From assembly GCA_002483365.1 (NCBI GenBank), contig DLHT01000017.1:97270-161269 (forward strand): a DNA stretch of 64,000 nucleotides, given 5' to 3'. The notes beneath the pieces were generated by a model. The model was not told the origin of the DNA. It made no database searches and saw nothing but the letters and a program-made list of their open reading frames with translations. A program made the position numbers and the translations under genes. Source of the stretch: Cellvibrio sp. UBA7661. Its GTDB lineage: Bacteria > Pseudomonadota > Gammaproteobacteria > Pseudomonadales > Cellvibrionaceae. This document shows positions 57,898-64,000 of this stretch, in pieces (position 1 is the first letter of the stretch; each line of letters starts with the position of its first letter).

Positions 57898-59478
57898 ATG
57901 AAAATATCGATTCAATCTTTCGCGATAGTGATCTTGGCAAGTGTGATGGCCGCCTGCGGCGGAGGCAGTGGTAACAAAAGCAACACGAACAGCAGCAGTG
58001 CGGTATCCAGTGTTTCATCTGGCAGTGCGATCAGTGAGCTACCCGCAAGCTCGGCACAGAGCCAAAGCAACTCATCATTACCGGCAAGCTCCTCGCTTGC
58101 GGCCAGCAACCAAAGCGCATCATCCGTTTCATTATCCAGTGCGGTATCGTCCCGTGCAGATGAGCTATTTGTTAATGCTTTATCGAACAAAGGCGGGAAC
58201 ATAGTTCCCAGCGGATTTATTGATGTGGAGGCAAATGCGACAACTGCGCTGACGGCAACACCGGAAGCGGGGTACCGTGTCGCGGGAGCTTATGGGTGTG
58301 ATCATCGCATTGAAGGCAATCAGATCATTGTCGGGCCTATTACAGAAGCTTGCGTATTCAATGTCAGTTTTGTCCGTGTTGGCTCATTGGCAGACCAACT
58401 GCAATTACAGGATCGCGGCTTAATCCGTTGCATCACAGAAATGGAAGATAAAAGCAATTCGGTGATCACAGCGCAAAGCATTACCGAATTGGTGTGTGGC
58501 AATCTGTTTGATCCTGTCTCTTCTTATGAAGAGCTGACGCTATTTCCTAACCTGCAAAAACTATCGCTCACGTCTACCCGCTTAACCGGTTCATGGAGCT
58601 TTGCTTTTTTCCAGCAATTGACCGAGCTGAATCTTGCAGATAATTATCTGGATGCGGTTGATGTCAGCCAAAACACCAAGCTCACCACATTAAATGTGGG
58701 CGAGAACCGGCTCTCGCAATTAAATGTATCGCCTCTGGTGAATTTGGTGAGGCTCGATGTGCATGATAATCAGCTGACGCAAATCGATTTAACCACCAAT
58801 ATCCGTTTGCAATCAGTGAATGTGGAGAACAATAACATCACCGGCTTGGTGATCAGCCCGCTGCTGCAATTACATACCCTGGATGTATCGCGCAATCCAA
58901 TTATCGCATTGGATTGGGTTGTTAATACTGAGCTGACATCGCTGAATATTGGTTGGACATCACTGGCTGCCGTTGATGTTTCCATGCTGCCCAAATTGAC
59001 GTTTCTGAATCTTGCGGGGCTTGGGTTAATCAGTATTGATGTATCGAAAAATACTGCACTGGTGCAACTGGAAATAATGGAAAATAAATTAACCGCTGTT
59101 GATATCAGCATGTTGCCGGAATTGCGCAAGTTATCGGTATATAAAAACCAGTTGAGCAATCTGTCGCTGGCTGCGAATACCAAACTGGTAGATGTAAATG
59201 TGCTGGATAATCGCATCACCGCGTTGGATACCAGCAAGCTACCGGATCTGGAAGTGCTCTGGGGAACCTATAATCAAATAGGCAGTATCGATTTATCCAA
59301 AAACACGAAAATTAAATGGGTGTTGTTGACTGATAACCAATTGACCAGTGTAAGTGGCGTTGAAAAATTAAATAAAGAAGCTGAACTGGATTTTAGTAGA
59401 AACCCGCTTGATGCCGCGACACGAAGCTACCTATTCGACCTGTATGATAAACAAGGGTATGAATATTTGTCGTTTTGA
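57898..59478 (+). CDS. Leucine-rich-repeat lipoprotein with serine-rich linker
   Basis: 526 residues from the ATG at 57898, which opens a lipoprotein signal (MKISIQSFAIVILASVMAAC, Cys20) followed by GGGSG. Residues about 25-95 are a Ser/Ala/Asn linker typical of Cellvibrio-type exported proteins. A short beta domain (about 98-165, LTATPEAGYRVAGAYGCDHRIEGNQIIVGP) resembles divergent InlB-type repeats. From about residue 241 there are 12 LRRs of 21 residues (LxxLxVxxNxLxxLDVSxxxx), strictly alternating N-T/I and L-P/V/L endings. Probably an outer-membrane adhesin or binding protein; ligand unknown. Confidence 0.82.
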   Translation: MKISIQSFAIVILASVMAACGGGSGNKSNTNSSSAVSSVSSGSAISELPASSAQSQSNSSLPASSSLAASNQSASSVSLSSAVSSRADELFVNALSNKGGNIVPSGFIDVEANATTALTATPEAGYRVAGAYGCDHRIEGNQIIVGPITEACVFNVSFVRVGSLADQLQLQDRGLIRCITEMEDKSNSVITAQSITELVCGNLFDPVSSYEELTLFPNLQKLSLTSTRLTGSWSFAFFQQLTELNLADNYLDAVDVSQNTKLTTLNVGENRLSQLNVSPLVNLVRLDVHDNQLTQIDLTTNIRLQSVNVENNNITGLVISPLLQLHTLDVSRNPIIALDWVVNTELTSLNIGWTSLAAVDVSMLPKLTFLNLAGLGLISIDVSKNTALVQLEIMENKLTAVDISMLPELRKLSVYKNQLSNLSLAANTKLVDVNVLDNRITALDTSKLPDLEVLWGTYNQIGSIDLSKNTKIKWVLLTDNQLTSVSGVEKLNKEAELDFSRNPLDAATRSYLFDLYDKQGYEYLSF

Positions 59479-59494
59479 TATTTTTTATTCAAAC

Positions 59495-59526
59495 AAAAAG
59501 CCCTGCATATGCAGGGCTTTTTGTTT
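59495..59526. terminator. Bidirectional terminator between the LRR gene and dapE
   Basis: AAAAAGCCCTGCAT/ATGCAGGGCTTTTT, a perfect palindrome (59495-59522), followed by GTTTG; the minus strand also has T's. Serves both convergent genes. Confidence 0.9.
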
Positions 59527-59560
59527 GTGCGTATGATTTTTATATGCCAGTACAATCGTT

Positions 59561-60712
59561 TTACGCTAACAAATTTTCTAACGTGCGTTCATAAATCGCT
59601 GTCAGTTTGTTTAAATCATCGGCGCTGATACATTCATTAACTTTGTGGATGGTCGCATTGATAGGGCCAAGCTCAACAACTTGCGCACCGGTAGGGGCAA
59701 TAAAGCGTCCGTCGGAGGTGCCGCCTGAGGTCGATAATTCAGTATCAATTCCGGTTTCGGATTTAATCGCATCCACAACCGCATTAACCAAATCTCCGCG
59801 TGGGGTTAAAAACGGCTGGCCGCTTAAAATCCATTGCAGATCGTAGGTGAGATTGTGTTTATTCAAAATCGCTTCGGTGCGTTCACGCAGGATCTGCTCA
59901 GTTAGTTCAGTGGAAAAACGGAAATTAAAAACCACTTCTACTTCGCCGGGAATCACATTGGTTGCGCCAGTGCCGCCATTGATGTTTGATACCTGAAAAC
60001 TGGTTGCCGGAAAAAATTCATTGCCGTTATCCCAATGTTCTGCGGCAAGCTCTGCCAAAGCAGGAGCCAGCTTGTGGATAGGGTTATCGGCCAGATGGGG
60101 ATACGCTACATGCCCCTGAATGCCTTTTACTTTCAAAATCGCACCAAGCGAACCACGGCGGCCATTTTTAATGACATCGCCCACCACCTTGGTGCTGGAT
60201 GGTTCACCCACAATACACCAGGCCATTTTGGTGTTATTCGCTTCCAGCCATTCCACCACTTTTACCGTGCCATTAACGGAAGGGCCTTCTTCATCACTGG
60301 TGATCAAAAACGCGATACAGCCTTTGTGGTTCGGATGCTTGGCAATAAAATTTTCGCAGGCGACAACCATGCTCGCGAGTGAGCCTTTCATATCGGCCGC
60401 GCCGCGCCCGTGCAACATGCCATCAATAATACGGGGTTCAAACGGCGGGTTATTCCAGTTAGCCTCCGGGCCAGTAGGCACTACGTCGGTGTGACCTGCA
60501 AACGCGAGGATCGGCCCTTCAGCGCCCTCAGTACCGGAACGAATTGCCCAGAAGTTATCTACTTCGCCAAAACGTAAACGCGAGGTTTTAAAACCGATTG
60601 CCTCAAGGCGTTTGATCATCATTTCCTGACAGCCGTCATCTTCCGGCGTGACGGAGCGGCAGCGAATCAAATCAGTGGCAAGTTGCAGGGTAGGGGTTAA
60701 CGCAGAAGTCAT
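59561..60712 (-). CDS. dapE: Succinyl-diaminopimelate desuccinylase
   Basis: 383 residues from the ATG at 60712; a TTG four codons upstream is less likely. M20 metallopeptidase motifs: [14 protein letters not shown] (Zn His/Asp), [15 protein letters not shown] (bridging Asp), [15 protein letters not shown] (catalytic Glu pair), [32 protein letters not shown], and [33 protein letters not shown]. It removes succinate from N-succinyl-LL-diaminopimelate for lysine and peptidoglycan synthesis. Confidence 0.97.
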   Translation of the reverse strand: MTSALTPTLQLATDLIRCRSVTPEDDGCQEMMIKRLEAIGFKTSRLRFGEVDNFWAIRSGTEGAEGPILAFAGHTDVVPTGPEANWNNPPFEPRIIDGMLHGRGAADMKGSLASMVVACENFIAKHPNHKGCIAFLITSDEEGPSVNGTVKVVEWLEANNTKMAWCIVGEPSSTKVVGDVIKNGRRGSLGAILKVKGIQGHVAYPHLADNPIHKLAPALAELAAEHWDNGNEFFPATSFQVSNINGGTGATNVIPGEVEVVFNFRFSTELTEQILRERTEAILNKHNLTYDLQWILSGQPFLTPRGDLVNAVVDAIKSETGIDTELSTSGGTSDGRFIAPTGAQVVELGPINATIHKVNECISADDLNKLTAIYERTLENLLA

Positions 60713-60920
60713 GGTGTCATCCAACTATCAAAAAGAGTCGCGATGAATTTTACGTGATTTTTCCCCTCGCCAGAGGTCGGACTGCAATAAAAATTATTAT
60801 CCTCCAGCAAAGCATCGGTAACCGCCTATGAAAATAGTTCAGGGGCAGGCATGTGGGCGGTGTGATTGATTTGGCGCGTGCTTTTTCGCCAGTGAGGAAG
60901 GTTTGTTTTACTGTAAAACA

Positions 60921-60944
60921 GCGGGAGCAACAGATTGCCCCCGC
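60921..60944 (-). terminator. Probable terminator after hsp20
   Basis: GCGGGAGCAA (60921-60930), loop CAGA, TTGCCCCCGC (60935-60944): 10-bp stem with one mismatch, 9 bp beyond the hsp20 stop in the minus direction. The following TGTTTTACAG is moderately T-rich. Confidence 0.6.
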
Positions 60945-60952
60945 TTTATAAC

Positions 60953-61423
60953 TTAAGCGGCTTTGCTGGTATCTGCATTGTGTTGGATCAAATTCCCACT
61001 GCTATTAATGGCAATGGTTTTGGGTTTCATTGCCTCGGGAATCTCTTTCACCAGGCTGATGGTCAGCAAACCATTATTAAGCTGGGCACCGGTCACCTCG
61101 ACATGATCGGCCAAGCTGAACTTGCGCTCGAAGCTGCGAGTGGCTATGCCCTGATAGAGATACTTGTGCTCTTCTTTGTTGACCTCGGCTTTTTTGCCGC
61201 GCACGGTCAAAACACCGCGCTCGGTTTGGATATCCAGCTCATGTTGCTCAAAGCCTGCAACCGCCAAAGTAATGCCATAGCGGTTCTCGCCCGTAAGCTC
61301 AATGTTGTAAGGAGGATACCCGGCCGCACTTTGGTCAGCGCGCAGGGCAGTATCTAACAAGGCACCCAGGCGGTCGAAACCGATGGTGCTGCGATAGAGA
61401 GGGGAAAGATCAATTGCATTCAT
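60953..61423 (-). CDS. Small heat-shock protein Hsp20 (IbpA-like)
   Basis: 156 residues from the ATG at 61423 (GGAGG 9 bp upstream); the longer frame to 61492 is non-coding leader. It starts MNAIDLSPLYRSTIGFDRLGALLD, as in IbpA/B. The alpha-crystallin domain (about 35-130) has YPPYNIELTGENRYGITLAVAGFEQHELDIQ, LTVRGKK and FERKFSLADHVEVTGAQLNNGLLTISL. The C-terminal tail has the I-x-I-type KTIAINSS. It is a holdase that keeps heat-denatured proteins refoldable. A sigma32-like promoter and ROSE-like thermometer lie upstream. Confidence 0.95.
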   Translation of the reverse strand: MNAIDLSPLYRSTIGFDRLGALLDTALRADQSAAGYPPYNIELTGENRYGITLAVAGFEQHELDIQTERGVLTVRGKKAEVNKEEHKYLYQGIATRSFERKFSLADHVEVTGAQLNNGLLTISLVKEIPEAMKPKTIAINSSGNLIQHNADTSKAA

Positions 61424-61427
61424 AAAA

Positions 61428-61495
61428 TATCCTCCGTAGAAGCGATAAGAAATAAAGACAATTAATAGGTGATGGCTCACAGATGACACCAATCA
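61428..61495 (-). ncRNA. ROSE-like RNA thermometer in the hsp20 5'UTR
   Basis: On the mRNA, UAUCGCU (61441-61447) can pair with AGGAUA (61428-61433), the Shine-Dalgarno, leaving a bulged G. This is the UYGCU/AGGA arrangement diagnostic of ROSE thermometers of small heat-shock genes. Upstream, GUGAUUGG...CCAUCAC (about 61469-61495) forms a second hairpin. Heating would melt the first hairpin and free the ribosome site. Derived by hand-folding. Confidence 0.65.
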
Positions 61496-61500
61496 CGCAA

Positions 61501-61533
61501 ATAGAGTCGGGCTATTCCCCGGAAAATTCAAGG
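61501..61533 (-). promoter_or_regulatory. Candidate sigma32 heat-shock promoter of hsp20
   Basis: On the minus strand CCCTTGAAT is followed about 14-15 bp later by CCCGACTCTAT, resembling the sigma32 consensus CTTGAAA-N13/14-CCCCATNT. The predicted transcript would begin near 61495, giving a leader of about 70 nt that just contains the ROSE-like structure. The -10 match is imperfect. Confidence 0.5.
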
Positions 61534-61700
61534 GTGTTATTGATAATAAAAATTTATTTCAAAAATCAATCTTTATAAAAATTTTTTATATTTTTTTGCT
61601 CAGGCTTATCTTGAACTTTCAGATGCAAACCTTATCTAACACGCGTCTTCGTATTTACGATTGTTTTCTGGGAATATTCCCGTTACTGAGGAAAAAAACA

Positions 61701-61790
61701 ATGTATAACGCGATCACTCAGCGACTCTACATTTTTCTTATTACTTGCCTTGTTATTTGCCTCGTAAATTGGTGGCCACCGCCAAACTGA
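61701..61790 (+). CDS. Predicted 29-residue single-helix membrane microprotein
   Basis: MYNAITQRLYIFLITCLVI then CLVNWWPPPN: a short polar start with one Arg, a hydrophobic helix and a Trp-Trp-Pro end. GAGGAAAA lies 8 bp before the ATG, a good ribosome site. The frame is open further upstream (to 61596), but the ribosome site favours this ATG. The composition suits a small inner-membrane protein. It lies 124 bp before the ABC transporter genes. No homologue is recognised, and it could be chance. Confidence 0.4.
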   Translation: MYNAITQRLYIFLITCLVICLVNWWPPPN

Positions 61791-61914
61791 TTCTTTTTTT
61801 ATCAATACACTTCCGTTTCTTCATTTGCCATGGGCAACGTGAGGCGTGTTGTTGTGCCCATTTATATTGCATCCATTTTATTTATCTTTTTCGTCCATCT
61901 ATGCGGAGGCTTTT

Positions 61915-62883
61915 ATGCTGACAGTGTCAAAACTCAAGCGGGCCTACGGCGATTTTATAGCAGCAGATGCTGTGGATTTTTCTATCGCCAAAGGTGAAAT
62001 AGTAGGCTTGCTTGGTCATAACGGTGCAGGTAAAACGACGGTCATGAAAATGCTCAGTGGTTATCTGGAGCCAAGCGACGGCCATATTTATTTCGAGGGA
62101 AAGCGACTTTCCGATCATGTAAAAAGCCTGCAAAAGAAAATAGGCTATTTGCCGGAAAGTTTGCCGGTGTACCCGGAGATGTCGGTCGCGGAATATCTGG
62201 ATTACGCAGCCGAGTTGAAAGGCTTGCGCGATATTGAAAAACAACAGGAAATCAAACGCGTTATTAATGCGACAGATATTGCTGCAAAACTGCTTGCACC
62301 TATCGCCACATTATCGCGTGGTTACAAACAGCGCGTTGGCGTTGCCCAAGCACTGTTGGGCAAACCTGTGCTGCTGATTCTTGATGAACCAACAAACGGT
62401 CTTGATCCGCAGCAAACCCTGCAAATGCGCGAACTCATCCGCAGCATCGCCAAAGAGGCGACGGTTATTCTATCAACCCACATCATGCAAGAGGTGGATG
62501 CGCTGTGCGATCGCGTATTGATGATGCGCGCGGGCAAATTGGTGTTGGATGAAAAGTTAGCGGACTTGAGAGTCAGTCGCTCTCTGTTGTTGGCATCCAG
62601 CATGAAAGCAGATGAACTGAAAAAGACACTGGGCACTGTTACCGGTATAAAAACAATTGAGGTGTTAACCCGCAGTGATGATGAAACGCGCGCGCGCATC
62701 ACCATCGGCGATGCTGCCTCTATAAAAGATATTTGTGCGGCCATTGCGCGCACGTTAATAAACGCTGGCGCGGCCTTGTATCAGTTGCACAGTGAAACGC
62801 GCGACCTTGAAAGCTTATTCCGCGATGTGAATCTTCATCTCCCACAAGAGCAAAAAAAGGAGGTAATTAACCATGCAGCCTAA
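61915..62883 (+). CDS. ABC transporter ATPase, GldA-like
   Basis: 322 residues from the ATG at 61915 (GCGGAGGC upstream); a 23-codon upstream extension is rejected. Walker A GLLGHNGAGKTTVMKML, Q-loop IGYLPESLPVYPEMSV, signature TLSRGYKQRVGVAQALLG, Walker B VLLILDEPTNGLDPQQ, H-loop STHIMQEVDALCDR. The C-terminal ~80 residues follow the pattern of GldA/ABC-2 exporter ATPases. It pairs with the following ABC-2 permease, overlapping it by 11 bp. In Bacteroidetes GldAFG supports gliding; in gammaproteobacteria the role is not established. Confidence 0.88.
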   Translation: MLTVSKLKRAYGDFIAADAVDFSIAKGEIVGLLGHNGAGKTTVMKMLSGYLEPSDGHIYFEGKRLSDHVKSLQKKIGYLPESLPVYPEMSVAEYLDYAAELKGLRDIEKQQEIKRVINATDIAAKLLAPIATLSRGYKQRVGVAQALLGKPVLLILDEPTNGLDPQQTLQMRELIRSIAKEATVILSTHIMQEVDALCDRVLMMRAGKLVLDEKLADLRVSRSLLLASSMKADELKKTLGTVTGIKTIEVLTRSDDETRARITIGDAASIKDICAAIARTLINAGAALYQLHSETRDLESLFRDVNLHLPQEQKKEVINHAA

Positions 62884-64000
62884 ACAAACAGTGTTGCGAA
62901 TCGCCAATAAAGAAATTTCGTTATTTTTTTCATCGCCAATTGCCTATTTATTTTTGGCGGTGTTTGCAGGCGTAACGCTTTTTACATTCTTTTGGGGCGA
63001 GGCATTTTTTGCGCGCAATATTGCCGATGTCCGCCCCTTGTTTGAGTGGATGCCACTGTTGCTGATTTTTCTTGCCAGTACGCTCACCATGCGGATGTGG
63101 AGTGAAGAACGCCGCAGCGGCACTTTGGAATATGTGCTCACGCAACCTGTTCCTCTGTGGCATTTTGTGGTGGGAAAATTTTTAGGTTGCGTTGCACTTT
63201 TAGTGATTGCGCTGGTGATTACCCTCCCTTTGCCCATCACCGTGGCCATTATTGGTGATTTGGATTGGGGTTCTGTGGTTGCAGGGTATCTTGCCACTTT
63301 ATTGTTGGGCGCAGCTTATTTGAGTATGGGGCTTTTTGTTTCATCGCGTAGCGACAACCAAATTGTCAGTTTGATTTGTGCTGTTGCGCTCTGTGGAGTT
63401 TTTTATTTATTGGGTAGCAAAATCATTACCGATTTTTTCGGTACTACCGCCAGCGAGTGGTTGCGTTTAATGGGGACTGGCTCCCGCTTTGAGTCAATCA
63501 CCCGCGGTGTAATTGATCTTCGTGATCTTTATTACTACATCAGTCTCATTCTGGTTTTTCTTGTGCTGAATACCTTCTCTTTGGAACGCGAGCGTTGGGC
63601 TGCAACTGGAAATAAACAATATCACCAAGGGTGGCGCACATTGACCGGCTTGTTGTTGATTAATGCCTTGGGAGCCAATTTTTGGTTAGGGCAAATTAAT
63701 CAATTGCGTGTCGATGCTACCCAGGGCAATCAATATTCAATTTCTTCAGCAACGCAACATTATTTAAAACAGTTGCAAGAGCCATTGTTGATCCGCGGTT
63801 ATTTCAGCAATAAAACTCATCCACTGCTTGCGCCTTTAGTGCCGCAAATCCGCGATTTGATCAAAGAATATGAAATTGAAAGTCAGGGCAAGGTGCGTGT
63901 GGAGTTTATTGACCCGGTGATGAATCCAGAACTGGAGCAGGAAGCCAACCAGAAATATGCGATCCAACCTGTACCTTTCCAGGTATCAGACCGCTATCAG
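62873..64000 (+). CDS. ABC-2 permease fused to GldG-like auxiliary domain (GldF-GldG fusion; cut by window end)
   Basis: Open to the window end (376 codons present). ATG at 62873 with AAGGAGG 8 bp upstream. Residues 1-250 are an ABC-2-type permease with about six helices (EISLFFSSPIAYLFLAVFAGVTLF; RMWSEERRSGTLEYVLTQPVPLWHFVVGKFLG). After another helix (LTGLLLINALGANFWLG) a periplasmic GldG/ABC_transp_aux-like domain begins: YSISSATQHYLKQLQEPLLIRGYFSNKTHPLLAPLVPQIRDLIKEYE and VRVEFIDPVMNPELEQEA. GldF and GldG are separate genes in Flavobacterium; here both appear in one frame. Substrate unknown. Confidence 0.82.
   Translation, partial: MQPKQTVLRIANKEISLFFSSPIAYLFLAVFAGVTLFTFFWGEAFFARNIADVRPLFEWMPLLLIFLASTLTMRMWSEERRSGTLEYVLTQPVPLWHFVVGKFLGCVALLVIALVITLPLPITVAIIGDLDWGSVVAGYLATLLLGAAYLSMGLFVSSRSDNQIVSLICAVALCGVFYLLGSKIITDFFGTTASEWLRLMGTGSRFESITRGVIDLRDLYYYISLILVFLVLNTFSLERERWAATGNKQYHQGWRTLTGLLLINALGANFWLGQINQLRVDATQGNQYSISSATQHYLKQLQEPLLIRGYFSNKTHPLLAPLVPQIRDLIKEYEIESQGKVRVEFIDPVMNPELEQEANQKYAIQPVPFQVSDRYQ

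Overview
The window reads as a chromosomal segment of a marine/soil-type gammaproteobacterium. The best guess is Cellvibrio or a close relative (Cellvibrionaceae). This rests on Pseudomonas-like conserved blocks (tolB-pal-cpoB; aroQ-accB-accC-prmA-DUF3426-dusB-fis-purH-purD; nudF-DUF1249-cpdA-yqiA-parE), serine-rich lipoprotein linkers, a Pla-1/cef-type surface lipase, type IV pilus PilU and many Lys/Asn-rich envelope proteins. The genus is an inference, not a database result. No tRNA, rRNA, insertion sequence, prophage or CRISPR array was seen. The segment is mostly core genome with small accessory islands.

Layout. 1-1893: 3' end of tolB, then pal and cpoB (Tol-Pal envelope system). 2184-5453: a gluzincin-type peptidase, an LpxR-family lipid A deacylase and a TetR repressor. 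Three near-identical palindromes lie in the promoters of the last two genes. 5633-8377: yejK, a RidA-family gene and pilU. 8395-11840: a Pat-type GNAT/acyl-CoA-synthetase-like protein facing a class II-type histone deacetylase homologue. 11970-22564: the minus-strand block purD, purH, fis, dusB, an orphan solute-binding protein, DUF3426, prmA, accC, accB, aroQ. 22888-26930: dsbD, a TPR lipoprotein and waaA. 27009-31613: a TolC-family gene, nhaD and a CPA1 antiporter. 31740-39560: TPP riboswitch, thiD, thiC, nudF, DUF1249, cpdA, yqiA, parE. 39756-44545: surface lipase, a membrane Cache-like protein and radA. 44587-46331: a second orphan solute-binding protein and two PilZ genes. 46499-50703: a Mak-like ROK kinase, a BtuF/FecB-type binding protein with BtuC/BtuD-type permease and ATPase, and DUF4442. 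50723-57520: Gfo/Idh/MocA oxidoreductase, MFS transporter, DUF1461, a PEP-CTERM-like protein, a methyltransferase and a VAO/PCMH-type flavoprotein. 57898-61423: an LRR lipoprotein, dapE and a small heat-shock protein gene with a ROSE-like RNA thermometer. 61701-64000: a predicted 29-residue membrane microprotein, then a Gld-type ABC ATPase and a permease fused to a GldG-like domain, cut by the window end.

The most useful non-coding signals are: (i) the TetR operators, one sitting exactly in the 17-bp spacer of the tetR promoter, whose predicted transcript starts at the start codon; (ii) the TPP riboswitch; (iii) a sigma32-like promoter plus UCGCU/AGGA ROSE hairpin before hsp20; (iv) an inverted REP-like doublet between purH and purD; (v) a terminator hairpin that also encodes the signal peptide of the BtuF-like protein; and (vi) a possible structured leader before nhaD. 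Among proteins, the Pat homologue appears to have lost both the phospho-histidine and the ATP-binding half of its ATP-grasp domain. The LRR lipoprotein shows a strictly alternating 2 x 21-residue super-repeat.
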